Origin: Pocillopora verrucosa
Taxonomy: Eukaryota; Cnidaria; Anthozoa; Scleractinia; Pocilloporidae
Direction of reading: 5' to 3'
NCBI RefSeq assembly: GCF_036669915.1
Contig: NC_089313.1
Location: 16,879,075-16,943,074, forward strand
DNA length: 64,000 bases
The notes under the pieces are model-generated. The model saw nothing but the letters and a program-made list of their open reading frames with translations. It did no database searches and was not told where the DNA came from. How positions within the stretch are numbered: position 1 is the stretch's first letter; each line of letters opens with the position of its first letter. Shown here one piece after another: positions 11,801 to 23,900 of this stretch. A program made the translations under genes and the position numbers.

Positions 11801-14601
11801 AATCAATTTAATGGCTTTGCAAAGGTATTATTCCTTTTCTTTTTTTTTTTTCCTTTTAGTTTTAAGTCATATTGAGATAAAACCCAACAAAACCTTAGCT
11901 TTTAAACACGCTTATTTACAGGAGAAATTAAAGCCAGGATTAACTATTAATCCTAGATTTACGTTAAACCCCTTTCGAACAACCCGGCCCAGGTAGTGAA
12001 AGGATTCATACTCGACAACTCTAAGACCACACCCACAGCAGTAAAGGGAGTATCTTGCACAGCCGTTTGTCGGACATCTTCGTGTCCCAAGCCCCTCTAT
12101 TTTATCTTGTATTGATATCTCTTTTTAACTCCTTGCTAACGATACATATTTCATGGATACAACAGGTCTCATGTCAGTTCATACTCTCTTCGTCCGGGAG
12201 CATAACCGAATAGCAACATTTTTTGGCGAAAACTCAGAATGGAAAGAGGAGCGGATTTACCAGGAGACCAGGAGAATAGTTGGGGCGGAATTACAATTCA
12301 TTACATACAACGAATTTCTGCCACTGCTTCTTAGCCCCAAAACGGTAGGTTTTGTTTTTGTTGTTGTTTTTTTTTACTCCTAACTGACTTCATGTCTGTT
12401 ACCTCTCTTCATTTTGTAGATCAAAGACAACAACCTCGCTCTGCTGAAAGGAAAACGGTATTTCAATGGTTACAACCCTGGTGTCAGTGCCCAAGCGTCT
12501 CAAGCCTTCTCTGTGGCGGCTTACCGATTTGGCCACAGTTTGGTTCAAGAGGAGTTTCTACGTTTTAGTCAAGAGGGCTTTGAACACAAATGCACCGGTG
12601 ATTCTAAGTTAGAGTTCTCGCCCATCCCGTTACTGGACTTCGGTAATCCAACCTACCTATATGAAAAGTGCAATGGAGGTATCGATTCCATTTTTAGAGG
12701 CTTGATTAAGAGTCCAGCATCCAAAGTTGATGGGTGAGTAAGAGATAATTTTCAATTGAACAATCTTGTTTGCATCTTTTGTTTGGAAAAAGAGAGCCAT
12801 TTGGGGGATATTGAGAGAACGAAAGAGAAGTAGTGTGTAAAAGAGAAAACAGGCAATCACAAGTCAAAATCAAACGAAAAAACATTGTACCCGAATACTT
12901 CTGATTTAAACTTTTTCCCTCGAGAATGCGCTGTGTAGATCCGCACGTATTAGTAGGATTTATCAGATTCCATTGATCCTTGGTTGGCTTGATTCTCTTC
13001 CTAGGCATTTTTCCAGCTCTGTTCAAGAAAACTTGTTTCGAGGCCCTGGTGACTTGTCCGACCTCGTATCCCTGAACATCCAAAGAGGACGTGAACATGG
13101 TTTGCCTTCATACACAACATATCGAAACACGTTTTGTAAAATTACACCAGCAGTGAACAGCTTCGAAGATCTAGAAAAGGCTGGTATTACCAAGAAAGAT
13201 ATAGATAATTTGAAGTCCCAGTACCAGTCAGTCCACGACGTCGATCTTTTCGTTGGAGGTATGTCTGCGCCAGCGTAATGCCGCCAAATAGCGATTGAGT
13301 ATTGTGAGACCGAAACCATGTTTAAAGTAATCACAAAAGCCAATCAGAATAAAGGAAAATATCATAAGGAGCCAATCAGAACTCAAAAAAGTGGGGAGGG
13401 GGAAAAGCAAGAAAACTGACTGAGGTTTACTTTTCGATTCTCAGTGATTGGTTTTGAAGGTGGTGAGAGTTTTTTGGACCAATCACAAAGCAAAGTAAAA
13501 CAAAACCAAAAGCAGTCCTGAATTAGTTATGACACTCTATTTTGATTATTTATTGTGTTTGAGGTCGAGGTATGTGCATATAACTTAATTTACTTTCTTT
13601 TCTGGGGAGAGAAACAAACTCAATTGAAAGTTCATGGCAGGCTTGTTTAAAAATGAATTTATTTCATGGAAAAAATATAAAAAGTTTGTATCGTGTAATT
13701 TCCCAATAATTTCGGTAAATTTAGATTGATTTTCTTCGTTTTAACTATCTGAAGATGTGTATGTGACTTTCTTGTTGCCAGAATACTGCGAAATCTTGTA
13801 GCGATTGTTAACCGGGTACACGTCCTCTGTTCTTTTTTGCCGCATCAATGCAGGGGATTCCGAACCTTCCCGCTCTTGTAGGTAATTATAACACAAGACT
13901 CCCTACATCATGCCTACTCTAGGACCCAGTCGTTTTAATCACGCTAGACCGAACCATTCTGCATTCCACTTTCGTTTAGCTCATACAACTGAAATAATGA
14001 AGCTCAGGATGAGGAGGGGCAAAGGTTTAGGCGGCCAATTAAAATGAGATCACATGACTGAAAACGATCCATAGCGTTTATAGCAAGTGTTGTTTTCATG
14101 ATTCTTCACAGGAATGCTGGAGCCTGCAGATGCCGAGGGAGGAGCACTAGGGAAAACTTTTCAGTGTATATTAACCGAGCAGTTCAAACACCTACGAGAG
14201 GGTGACCGCTTCTGGCATGAAAACGCACCAAACCGAAGCCTGGACACCGATAAAACAGCTTTTACGCAATGCCAGCTGCAAGAAATAAGAAAGGTTACAT
14301 TGGCCAAGATAATCTGCGACAATGCTGAGAGCATTCCTTCTATCCCCAGGAGGGTGTTGCAACAGTCAAAGATATTCGTCGATTGTAATAAGCTGCCCGA
14401 AATGAACCTGGATGTGTTTACACCAGATTTCAAATGTCGGCAGATAAAGTATGTTTGCATCTATCATTGCTTTGAAAGCAACTTCACCTAAATTCCGTCT
14501 GAACTTTGATTCACTGTTATTTGACTGTTTTGTTTTCCAACAGAGTCTGGAGTGACGCCCCAGACATTGAGGAAGAAAATGACGAAGGATTGACTGAATA
14601 A
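8894..14601 (+). CDS. Secreted animal haem peroxidase, copy 2 (792 aa, 7 coding exons)
   Basis: Exons 8894-9351, 10581-11359, 12166-12344, 12420-12733, 13005-13258, 14112-14448, 14544-14601; all junctions are GT/AG and keep one frame. The start is the ATG five bases after an acceptor (TTCATTAG|ACAAC). Residues 1-23 form a signal peptide (MAGRFLSALLFILVLGFERG...). Residues 24-190 are a charged, helix-rich propeptide-like region with LQHGKRSV at 105-112 and Cys pairs at 127/130 and 136. The peroxidase domain follows, about 195-770. Functional residues: Q268, D271 (haem ester), H272 (distal His), D273 (Ca), R407 and E410 in RANE (catalytic Arg, second haem ester), proximal H511 in YRFGHS, and the LNIQRGREHGLPSY block. 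An acidic tail ends in GLTE. Acts outside the cell or in the secretory path; the physiological substrate cannot be told. Confidence 0.93.
9540..10110 (-). mobile_element. Decayed Penelope-like retroelement fragment (GIY-YIG part)
   Basis: On the minus strand about 10067-9990 translates to DTVNPARQDG and then VVYRIPCECAKVYIGETGRP, the typical start of the GIY-YIG endonuclease of Penelope-type retroelements. After an apparent 2-base frameshift it continues with MKEHDRDVRLVRTQTSAVSE and TGHHLLWNEVKF, then RVKDAIHIRLHPDNINRD. Frameshifts and stops show it is dead. It lies antisense inside intron 1 coding-side of peroxidase copy 2 (between exons at 9351 and 10581). Limits are approximate. Confidence 0.75.
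13535..13995 (+). repeat. Peroxidase intron segment shared with the downstream 2.13-kb array
   Basis: This part of the intron before exon 6 of copy 2 matches about 16700-17160 and 18830-19290 closely (GCATATAACTTAATTTACTT, GTTCATGGCAGGCTTGTTTA, TAATTTCCCAATAATTTCGG). It is the intragenic relative of the tandem units downstream. A more diverged version is discernible in the same intron of copy 1 (about 2800-2960). Confidence 0.7.
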
Positions 14602-15549
14602 TCCGTCTAAGAACATGAAATAATTCATCGGCTTGTTGGCTCTGATTAAAGGATTTGTACTTGATTTGCGTAGGATGTAATAGTGATTTTATGAGTTAAA
14701 GATCTAAATGTGGGTAGAAAATTTTCGCGGATATAGCTAGTTTATGAAATGTGACGCTTCTCTGTAGCTGGCTGAGCTGTTTTCAAACTTACCAGGGATG
14801 GCGCCCTTATTTTTACCAGTCGTAGCCTAAGATATTGCCGTTGCTGTATCTGAGAGGCATTAGGCTGTTGTTATTGTTGTTTTGTAGTTTTACGTAAAGA
14901 AGTTTTCATGTGTAAATCGACAAGGCCATCTAGATCAACAATTTTGGAAGCTTGTCATATTTTGCTTTAGTTATTTGAGGAGTAAACTTCATTGATGCAC
15001 CAACTGGTGTCTCGTTATTGATTATCAACATATACATACGGAGCGGATCACTTTTCCAATATCGGCCTCTTAATCTCAATTCACGAAGATTTATGAATCG
15101 TCTGTCTTCATCACTTGACCCTCCTTGACCCTCTCCCCCCTACATCAATATGCATATTCTCCATACTGTTCTCTACATTTCTAATGGTGTTACAAGGGAG
15201 AATCTGGTAACAATTAAGAGTTTCTTTTGTTGGTGATTCAGACCACCGTACGGCGATTTTCTTTCCATAGGAAAACTCGATAAAATAAGAGAAAGATTCA
15301 TGATCGAAGAGAAAGAAGTCGGGGATAAAACTGCAAATCTAATTGTAGTGTTCAGTCACTTTGCCACATGTACGACCACAAGATAGTTTATCTCAGTTCA
15401 ATCCATCCCCTTAAATCATCGGTTATTTAGAGATGATCACAATAGTGAAGAAAAGGAGTCCGGTGGCTGAACTCGTTATCCTTAGAAGGACATAAAATTA
15501 TTGGTTTACGAATCTTCAAATCGTGTTTTGCGCTGTACGGAAAAGTCAG
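14602..15549. other. 3' flank of peroxidase copy 2
   Basis: 3' UTR and intergenic DNA, similar to 3520-4690 behind copy 1. A dispersed-repeat copy starts near 15143 (CATCAATATGCATATTCTCC). No gene is seen and no clear AATAAA follows the stop closely. Confidence 0.5.
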
Positions 15550-17284
15550 GCATCAATATCACGTCCCATTTGTGGAGGACCATTAGCACTTTGCAATTAA
15601 TTTTCGACTAGCTCAATTGTCTTTACTTCTGATACCCTTTTGCACCTAAACTTAATCTTAATAATGTCGCATTGACAAATAATCGAGGGATTATCATTTG
15701 TTCGTTTACCATCTCTTTTCAAGTTAAAGCCTTTATGAATAGTTACGAGCCTGGGTGAGGCCCTAGTGATTTTAACTCAAAGAACAATTCTTTTAAGAGT
15801 TCCTTGCTCGTCAATCATCGTTCCCTATAAAATTGACTGTTCTTCGAGGTACGCCTGGAGCGTCAACCCTATCCTTGCATCTCTACTGGGCAAAGAGAAA
15901 GGGAACTGAAGTAATTCACATAGTCGTATGTCCTAAAAGCAACAGCTAAACCCGCATGAAGCTACAACAATTAATAACGAGAACTGCGCTTCTTAATTAA
16001 CATTCAAAAGGTTTCCTCTTTAAAACAACTCTTGTCCACAAGACTAAGAATTAAAAACACTTTTTGCATGATCATCAAAGCATTGTCAGATAAACCGAGA
16101 GTTCATCAACGATAAGTTATATAGCCCTCTCAAACACTAATTGTCCACGGCCCACCAACGACTCATTTACGGTGCACTTGCACGTCACGTACAATGAAGG
16201 AGCGGAAAAAACATCATGGCCGTATGTACAAATTTTCCTGTTTCGCTGACGACCAATATAGCTGAAAACAAACATGGACAAATTTCGACACAAAACACTA
16301 AAAGAAAAAGCTTTGTTGTGTTTAAATATTTGTTACAGCTAGCTTAAATGTTGCCATGATTCTTCTTTGGCAATACATTCTTTCGTTACTAAAGTGCACA
16401 AGCACTCGGCTTTTTAATTCGTTTCAAAGCAACATTGACCTTTCCATTTTCTCGCACCGATAGACTGACCTGTTAATTATATCCAAATGAATTCACCAGG
16501 GTGCAAATTTTCTCTGAAGAAATAGTTCCAGTGATATTTGCATGACAGTCAAGCAATTGGCAAAATATTCGTTAGCCGTTTGATTTTGAACTCTGGAACA
16601 ACAGCAAAGTCTGGAGGCTTCAGTGTAACTGACGTCAAACTTTTGAAAACAAAACAAAGCGTAAAAATATGCAATAACTGGCCATCCATCAATTTCTTGA
16701 TTTTCAATTATTTACTGTGTATGAAGTCGAGATATCAGCATATAACTTAATTTACTTACTTTACGCTTATGGGGAGCGAAACAAACTCAATAGAAAGTTC
16801 ATGGCAGGCTTGTTTAAACATGAATTTATTTCATCGAAAAAATTTTAAAAGTTTGCATCGTAATTTCCCAATAATTTCGGTAAATTTAGATTGATTTTCT
16901 TTGTTTTGACTATCTAACATGTGTATGTGACTTTGTTGTTGCCAGAATGCTGCAAAACGGCTGTAACGATTGTTAACCGGGTACAGGTTCTTCGTTCTTT
17001 TTTTGCCACATCAATGCGGGGGAACCCGAACATTTCCCGCTCTTCTAGGCAATCATAACAAAAGATTCACTTCATCATGCCTCCTCGAGGACCCAGTCAT
17101 ACTAATCACGCGAGACACTAAAGCTCTTTTGCATTCCACTACCCATCAAGTAGACTTGTAATAAATGTGTAATAAATGTGTAACAGATACTTACCTCGTT
17201 TAGCTTTATTTATGAAAATAAGACTGAATAATTTACGACACCACGATTTGGTCAGGCTTTTGATTATTTAAGACTGATTAAGAG

Positions 17285-17377
17285 AATGCGTTCCACGCTT
17301 CATAGGATTTTCGTCGAACGACCTTGTAGCCTTTCGGTTCGGTCAAATACAAAAACGGCTCCTGTAGGAGCCACCCA
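17285..17377 (+). other. Histone-type 3' stem-loop with possible H4 gene remnant (unit A)
   Basis: GGCTCC (357-362 of this kilobase), loop TGTA, GGAGCC, then ACCCA, preceded by CAAAAAC. This is a 6-bp stem, 4-base loop and ACCCA flank, as in replication-dependent histone mRNAs, although the loop lacks the usual TTTC/TTTA. Just before it, GTCGAACGACCTTGTAGCC and TTTCGGTTCGGTCAAAT weakly resemble the end of a histone H4 gene (GRTLYGFGG-stop) with small indels. If real, it is a dead H4 tail rather than a gene. Confidence 0.4.
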
Positions 17378-17572
17378 ATCTATAAAGGTCATAACCAACG
17401 AAAGTTCTATGTATTTCACTGTTTGACCCCATTATTTCTTGTTTCCGGTCGCCCCAGCTCCCACGCACATATAAACTTTCAAAATGGCCGTCGGTCAATT
17501 AAAATTTAAAACTTGTCTTGGTTCTAACTTGTTTGCAATGTTCGATAGCAACTAATTTAGACATGACTCAAT

Positions 17573-17668
17573 CTGGGGGCGAACTTGACTTGGTGGGGTC
17601 GAACTCGAAAAGTGTGGGGGCGAACACGTTATAAGGTAGGGGCGAACTCGATAGGGGGCGAAAGCGAT
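17573..17668 (+). repeat. GGGGGCGAACTCGA minisatellite (unit A)
   Basis: About five degenerate repeats of the type GGGGGCGAACTTGA, GGGGTCGAACTCGA, GGGGGCGAACACG, GGGGCGAACTCGA, GGGGGCGAAAGCG. The block is G-rich on this strand. Confidence 0.75.
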
Positions 17669-19413
17669 GGATACCGTAACACGTCCCTGTTTGTGGAGGA
17701 CCATTTGCGCTTTGCAGTTAATTTTCGAGTAGCTCAACTGTTTTTACTTCTAATACCCTCTGGCACCTAAACTTAATCTTAGTAATGTCGCATTAACCAA
17801 CAATCGAAGAAATAACATTTGTTCGTTTACCATCTCTTTTCAAGTGGTTCTCATTAAAGCCTTTATGAATAGTTACGAGCCTGGGTGAGGCCCTAGTGAT
17901 TTTAACTCAAAGAACAATTCTTTTGAGAGTTCCTTGCTCGTCAATCATCGTTCCCTATAAAATAGTCTGTTCTTTGAGGTACGCCTGGAGTGTCAACCCT
18001 ATCCTTGCATCTCTACTGGGCAAAGAGAAAGGGAACTGAAGTGATTCACATAGTCGTATGTCCTAAAAGCAACAGCTAAACCTGCATGAAGCTACAACAA
18101 TTAATAACGAGAACTGCGCTTCTTAATTAACATTCAAAAGGTTTCCTCTTTAAAACAACTCTTGTCCACAAGACTAAGAATTAAAAACACTTTTTGCATG
18201 ATCATCAAAGCATTGTCAGATAAACCGAGAGTTCATCAACGATAAGTTATATAGCCCTCTCAAACACTAATTGTCCACGGCCCACCAACAACTCATTTAC
18301 GGTGCACTTGCACGTCACGTACAATGAAGGAGCGGAAAAAACATCATGGCCGTATGTACAAATTTTCCTGTTTCGCTGACGACCAATATAGCTGAAAACA
18401 AACATGGACAAATTTCGACACAAAACACTAAAAGAAAAAGCTTTGTTGTGTTTAAATATTTGTTACAGCTAGCTTAAATGTTGCCATGATTCTTCTTTGG
18501 CAATACATTCTTTCGTTACTAAAGTGCACAAGCACTCGGCTTTTTAATTCGTTTCAAAGCAACATTGACCTTTCCATTTTCTCGCACCGATAGACTGACC
18601 TGTTAATTATATCCAAATGAATTCACCAGGGTGCAAATTTTCTCTGAAGAAATAGTTCCAGTGATATTTGCATGACAGTCAAGCAATTGGCAAAATATTC
18701 GTTAGCCGTTTGATTTTGAACTCTGGAACAATAGCAAAGTCTGGAAGCTTCAGTGTAACTGACTTAAAACATTTGAAAACAAAACAAAGCGTAAAAATAT
18801 GCAATAACTGGCCATCCATCAATTTCTTGATTTTCAATTATTTACTGTGTATGAAGTCGAGATATCAGCATATAACTTAATTTACTTACTTTACGCTTAT
18901 GGGGAGCGAAACAAACTCAATTGAAAGTTCATGGCAGGCTTGTTTAAAGATGAATTTATTTCATGGAAAAAATTTTAAAAGTTTGCATCGTAATTTCCCA
19001 ATAATTTCGGTAAATTTAGATTGATTTTCTTTGTTTTGACTATCTAACATGTGTATGTGACTTTGTTGTTGCCAGAATGCTGCAAAACGGCTGTAACGAT
19101 TGTTAACCGGGTACAGGTTCTTCGTTCTTTTTTGCCACATCAATGCGGAGGAACCCGAACATTTCCCGCTCTTCTAGGCAATCATAACAAAAGATTCACT
19201 TCATCATGCCTCCTCGAGGACCCAGTCATACTAATCACGCGAGACACTAAAGCTCTTTTGCATTCCACTACCCATCAAGTAGACTTGTAATAAATGTGTA
19301 ATAAATGTGTAACAGATACTTACCTCGTTTAGCTTTATTTATGAAAATAAGACTGAATAATTTACGACACCACGATTTGGTCAGGCTTTTGATTATTTAA
19401 GACTGTTTAAGAG

Positions 19414-19506
19414 AATGTGTTCCACGCTTCATAGGATTTTCGTCGAACGACCTTGTAGCCTTTCGGTTCGGTCAAATACAAAAACGGCTCCTGTAGGAGC
19501 CACCCA
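19414..19506 (+). other. Histone-type 3' stem-loop (unit B copy)
   Basis: Same element as in unit A, 2129 bases on: stem GGCTCC/GGAGCC at 19486-19491 and 19496-19501, loop TGTA, flank ACCCA. It is preserved without change between units, as is most of the unit, so identity alone does not prove selection. Confidence 0.4.
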
Positions 19507-19701
19507 ATCTATAAAGGTCATAACCAACGAAAGTTCTCTGTATTTCACTGTTTGACCCCATTATTTTTTGTTTCCGGTCGCCCCAGCTCCCACGCACATA
19601 TAAACTTTCAAAATGGCCGTCGGTCAATTAAAATTTAAAACTTGTCTTGGTTCTAACTTGTTTGCAATGTTCGATAGCAACTAATTTAGACATGACTCAA
19701 T

Positions 19702-19797
19702 CTGGGGGCGAACTTGACTTGGTGGGGTCGAACTCGAAAAGTGTGGGGGCGAACACGGTATAAGGTAGGGGCGAACTCGATAGGGGGCGAAAGCGGC
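19702..19797 (+). repeat. GGGGGCGAACTCGA minisatellite (unit B)
   Basis: Second copy of the same G-rich minisatellite, in register with the 2.13-kb period. It sits at the right edge of unit B next to the junction with unit C. Confidence 0.75.
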
Positions 19798-20955
19798 GGA
19801 TACCGTAACACGTCCCTGTTTGTGGAGGACCATTTGCGCTTTGCAGTTAATTTTCGAGTAGCTCAACTGTTTTTACTTCTAATACCCTCTGGCACCTAAA
19901 CTTAATCTAAGTAATGTCGCATTAACCAACAATCGAAGAATTATCATTTGTTCGTTTACCATCTCTTTTCAAGTGGTTCTCATTAAAGCCTTTATGAATA
20001 GTTACGAGCCTGGGTGAGGCCCTAGTGATTTTAACTCAAAGAACAATTCTTTTGAGAGTTCCTTGCTCGTCAATCATCGTTCCCTATAAAATAGTCTGTT
20101 CTTTGAGGTACGCCTGGAGCGTCAACCCTATCCTTGCATCTCTACTGGGCAAAGAGAAAGGGAACTGAAGTGATTCACATAGTCGTATGTCCTAAAAGCA
20201 ACAGCTAAACCCGCATGAAGCTACAACAATTAATAACGAGAACTGCGTTTCTTAATTAACATTCAAAAGGTTTCCTCTTTAAAACAACTCTTGTCCACAA
20301 GACTAAGAATTAAAAACACTTTTTGCATGATCATCAAAGCATTGTCAGATAAACCGAGAGTTCATCAACGATAAGTTATATAGCCCTCTCAAACACTAAT
20401 TGTCCACGGCCCACCAAAGACTCACGTTGCGCTTGCATGTCGCGTACAATGAAGGAGCGGAAAAACATCATGGCCGTATGTACAAATTTTCCTGTTTCGC
20501 TGACGACCAATATAGCCGAAAACAAACATGGACAAATTGCGACACAAAACACTAAAAGAAAAAACTTTGTTGTGTTTAAATATTTGTTACAGCTAGCTTA
20601 AATATTGCCATGATTTTTCTTGGTAATATACTCTTTCGTTACTTCAGTGCACAAGCACCCAGCTTTTTAATTCGTTTCAAAGCAACATTAACATTTGTAT
20701 TTTCTCGCAACGATAGACTGACCTGTCAATTATATCCAAATGAATTCACCAGGGTGCAAATTTTCTCTGAAGAAATAGTTCCAGTGATATTTGCTTAACA
20801 GTCAAAGCAATTGGCAAAATATTCGCTATCCGTTTGATTTTAAACTCTGGAACACCAGCAAAGTCTGGAGGCTTCAGTATAACGTCAAACTTTTGAAAAC
20901 AAAACAAAGCGTAAAAATATGCAATAACTGGCCATCTTTCGATTTCTTGATCTTC

Positions 20956-23900
20956 AATTTTCTATCCAGTTCTTATCCCGTGAAATTCATCACCAATTTT
21001 TCAGATAAACAGATAATCTGTGCGTTAATATCAACGAGCGCACCAAATTGTTTCGTTCGTATCTGATAGAGTAAAAAAGAAAGATCGCAGTGATGAAAGC
21101 CTAGCCGACTGACCAAGAACTCGATGCTCACTATGGTTATCTATGCCCTATCGACTTAAGTATACAAGAAAACCGTCTCTGAGTCCTTTGTGCTTTCTCT
21201 CTTTGCCCGTACTCGCTTTATCTAAGGAGAACAATAGTACCGTTCAACTGCCGAGCGAGTAAATTGGAGAAGTCTGGCATTGCTATCAAACTAGAGTTAA
21301 TTTTTTTATTTCATTTTTAGGAATACTGAAAAACAAACGACTAACTGGCACTACCTTTGAATTATAAATTTCAGACGTATAATTATCGTCGAAGATATTT
21401 GGTAGCAATTGACTCCCCAGCCAATATCATTGTATTTGTTATTGTTTATTTCATACAATATATTGCTCTGTTTGTCTTTAGACTCTCGTCCTTAAAATAG
21501 CTTTTGTATTCTTGAATTTTTCCGCATTTTTCTTGTTATCTCTCCATGTGAAATTATCTATGGTTCTTTGCCTGCTTATCGATTTTTTTACTGATGAACA
21601 TTGAACACCGCGCTGAATATACGGTCGGAATTTGACAAAAAGCGCGCGTATCAGAGATTATTTTGTGAACATGGCTTTAGATATTTTGCACCCCATTGTG
21701 TAGAAAATAAAACATAAGCAGCAAAAATAAACCTGTGACAATCACGTAACTATATAGAAATTAAGAAATAGAATTGTTAAAGGTTGATTAACGCGCGTGA
21801 CAGTAATGGTTGGAATTTCACTTGAAGCGATTTGATTATAACGCAAAGCAATTGGCGTCAAGTTGCGTCATAGCTTTTTTGTTAAAAGTTAGTGATACAC
21901 GAGTTATCTTGACAGGAGAGCAAAATATCGTGTCTAAGAGCTAACAGCTCTTTTAATAGTCGAGTGCAAAATGCTTTTTACAAAGTGACACTTTAAACTG
22001 ACTCATTTTCTTCAACGTGCAGTAAATTGGCTTAGATTTAGGCTATCACGCGTGAAGCGCTTAGTCATGAGAGTCAGTGTAGGCGTGCGGTGGACGTTAC
22101 TTTAGAAGGAAAATGGGACGTGTTTTATCACTCATTTCCACTCACCAGAAATACGAATCAAGCACATCTAATTTGTGACGTCCTTAAATATTTTTACTAC
22201 AAATAGAATTCGTGTTTTGACTTTTTAGAAAATGTTGACCGCGGCTCGATAACCTGTTAATTATGCTATAAGTTTTTCAAAACTAATGCTGGACGATTCA
22301 AGAATTTTGTTGCTCGAAGCTGCGTCCTTCGATAGATAATTCGCGGCGTTTTCGAGCCAGCAGCGATCCCTCTCGGTAAATTAGATGAAAAGTAACTTTT
22401 TATTTTATTTTGTGGAGAGACTTATCTTCAGGAAAGGTTAAATGAGAATTACAAGTCACGTAAAGCTCCAATAGTGCCGATTACACTTGGAGATTCACGC
22501 ATCATACGATATCCTTTAAAAACAAATGTATTTGTCTTCCAAGGGCCGGGGAAGTATTGCGCTATGGATTTGCGGTGTGCGGTTTTTTACACATTTGATT
22601 GCAGTATTTTAGTGGTTTTCGCCAAATTTCAGTTTCAAATGTTTCTGAAATTTAAGATCTCTGAAACTGTAAATTGCGCGTAGTCTCCATAGTTGTTAGT
22701 GACTTAACATAATAAGCGAAAGCACTGGCCGCAGAGGGAAGGCATTCCAAATACTGTCCATACTTTCATTAGACTTATAGCCGGCAACAAGTGGCCTCTT
22801 AAGTCTTTTAATATTCACAGAGTTCGCTTCATGGACTCAGCCACTATTTTGGAGAGATGACATCGACAATGATAGCAAAATTAATCGTCATTCCATGTAC
22901 AAATAATCAAGTAAATGAATCGAAAATCTACCTCTAAAGGAATAACGATACAACAGAGCAGTTGGTTTAAATTAGTGTCACAAGTTCAGAGAATTTTGGT
23001 AGGGGTGTGTGCATTAGAGGCCATTGACGTATTCGCGTCAGCCAATTAGATTCTAGAATTTCGTGCAGCGCGCACCGGATGTTGAGCAGTAAATAAAACT
23101 TTGGGTACAAAATCATCCTGCGCAAACCTTAACTAAAGTCACGCACAAAACGACAAGAACTTACGTCTTATTTGGAGTCACCTGGCACGTATGTTTTATA
23201 CGAAACGTAATTGCATTGCAGTCACGTAAGATTTATCAAAAAAAAAAAAGAAAGAAACCTGTGTGAAATTTGCAAACAATGTATTTCCTACACACGTATA
23301 GTAAATAAAATATTCGAAACAAAAAAACCAATAAACTTAAGACTTATCAAATCGATGGAAAGGTTTATTTTGTTGATTTAATTTTTTTCTTGTAGGTTGA
23401 ACAATATATTTTATATGATCAGGGCTAATCACAAGTACATAATCAGGCTAATCACAAGTAAATAAAAAAAGTGGTATTTCGTTATTTTGTGGTTTTGTTT
23501 TGTTTTGTTCTTTTTGACGTTACAACGCTCATCTCATTTACATCACTTACGGTCTAGCATCGATCATACAATGAACCCAATAGTTTATTATGGTATCGGT
23601 CCTGCCTGTTACAGATCAACATCAAATCCTTTGCGATCAACTCAAGCAAATAAAGTTTCAAGAATTTTGGATGTAGTCACTATCTCTGCAGAGGCAATAT
23701 CCTTGCTAAACATAGCATTAGTAGAAATCAAAAGGCAGTCGCTAATCGCCTCACTGCGTCTTCATGTTATTGTGGTAACAAGAAAACAAACATGCGTCAT
23801 GCCGTATCGCCTAAATTGAGGGATTTGGGAAATTATAAAAACCGATGTTCCCTCAAATAAATTAACCAACATAACGTCATCTACGAAACCCAGATTTTAC

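Larger units (their letters stand above)
15550..20955. repeat. 2.13-kb tandem repeat array, two full units and one partial
   Basis: Unit A about 15550-17669, unit B about 17670-19799, partial unit C about 19800-20955. Near-identical landmarks recur at 2129-2130-base spacing, for example CATGACAGTCAAGCAATTGG at about 16541 and 18671, and GAACTTGACTTGGTGGGGTC at about 17580 and 19710. B and C are closer to each other at their left ends than either is to A. The units contain no coding frame that I trust; the short frames found in each copy are simply repeated. C breaks off after CTTGATCTTCAATTTTC. Confidence 0.9.

Noticed and set aside
16538..19290. Repeated short frames (61-79 codons) in the 2.13-kb array
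   Set aside because: They recur only because the DNA repeats. They carry no domain and no promoter or signal peptide that I could see.
23487..23819. 110-codon frame in the 21-25.8 kb gap
   Set aside because: Composition is not coding-like and the N-terminus is a TTTTG-rich tract. Nothing is recognised.
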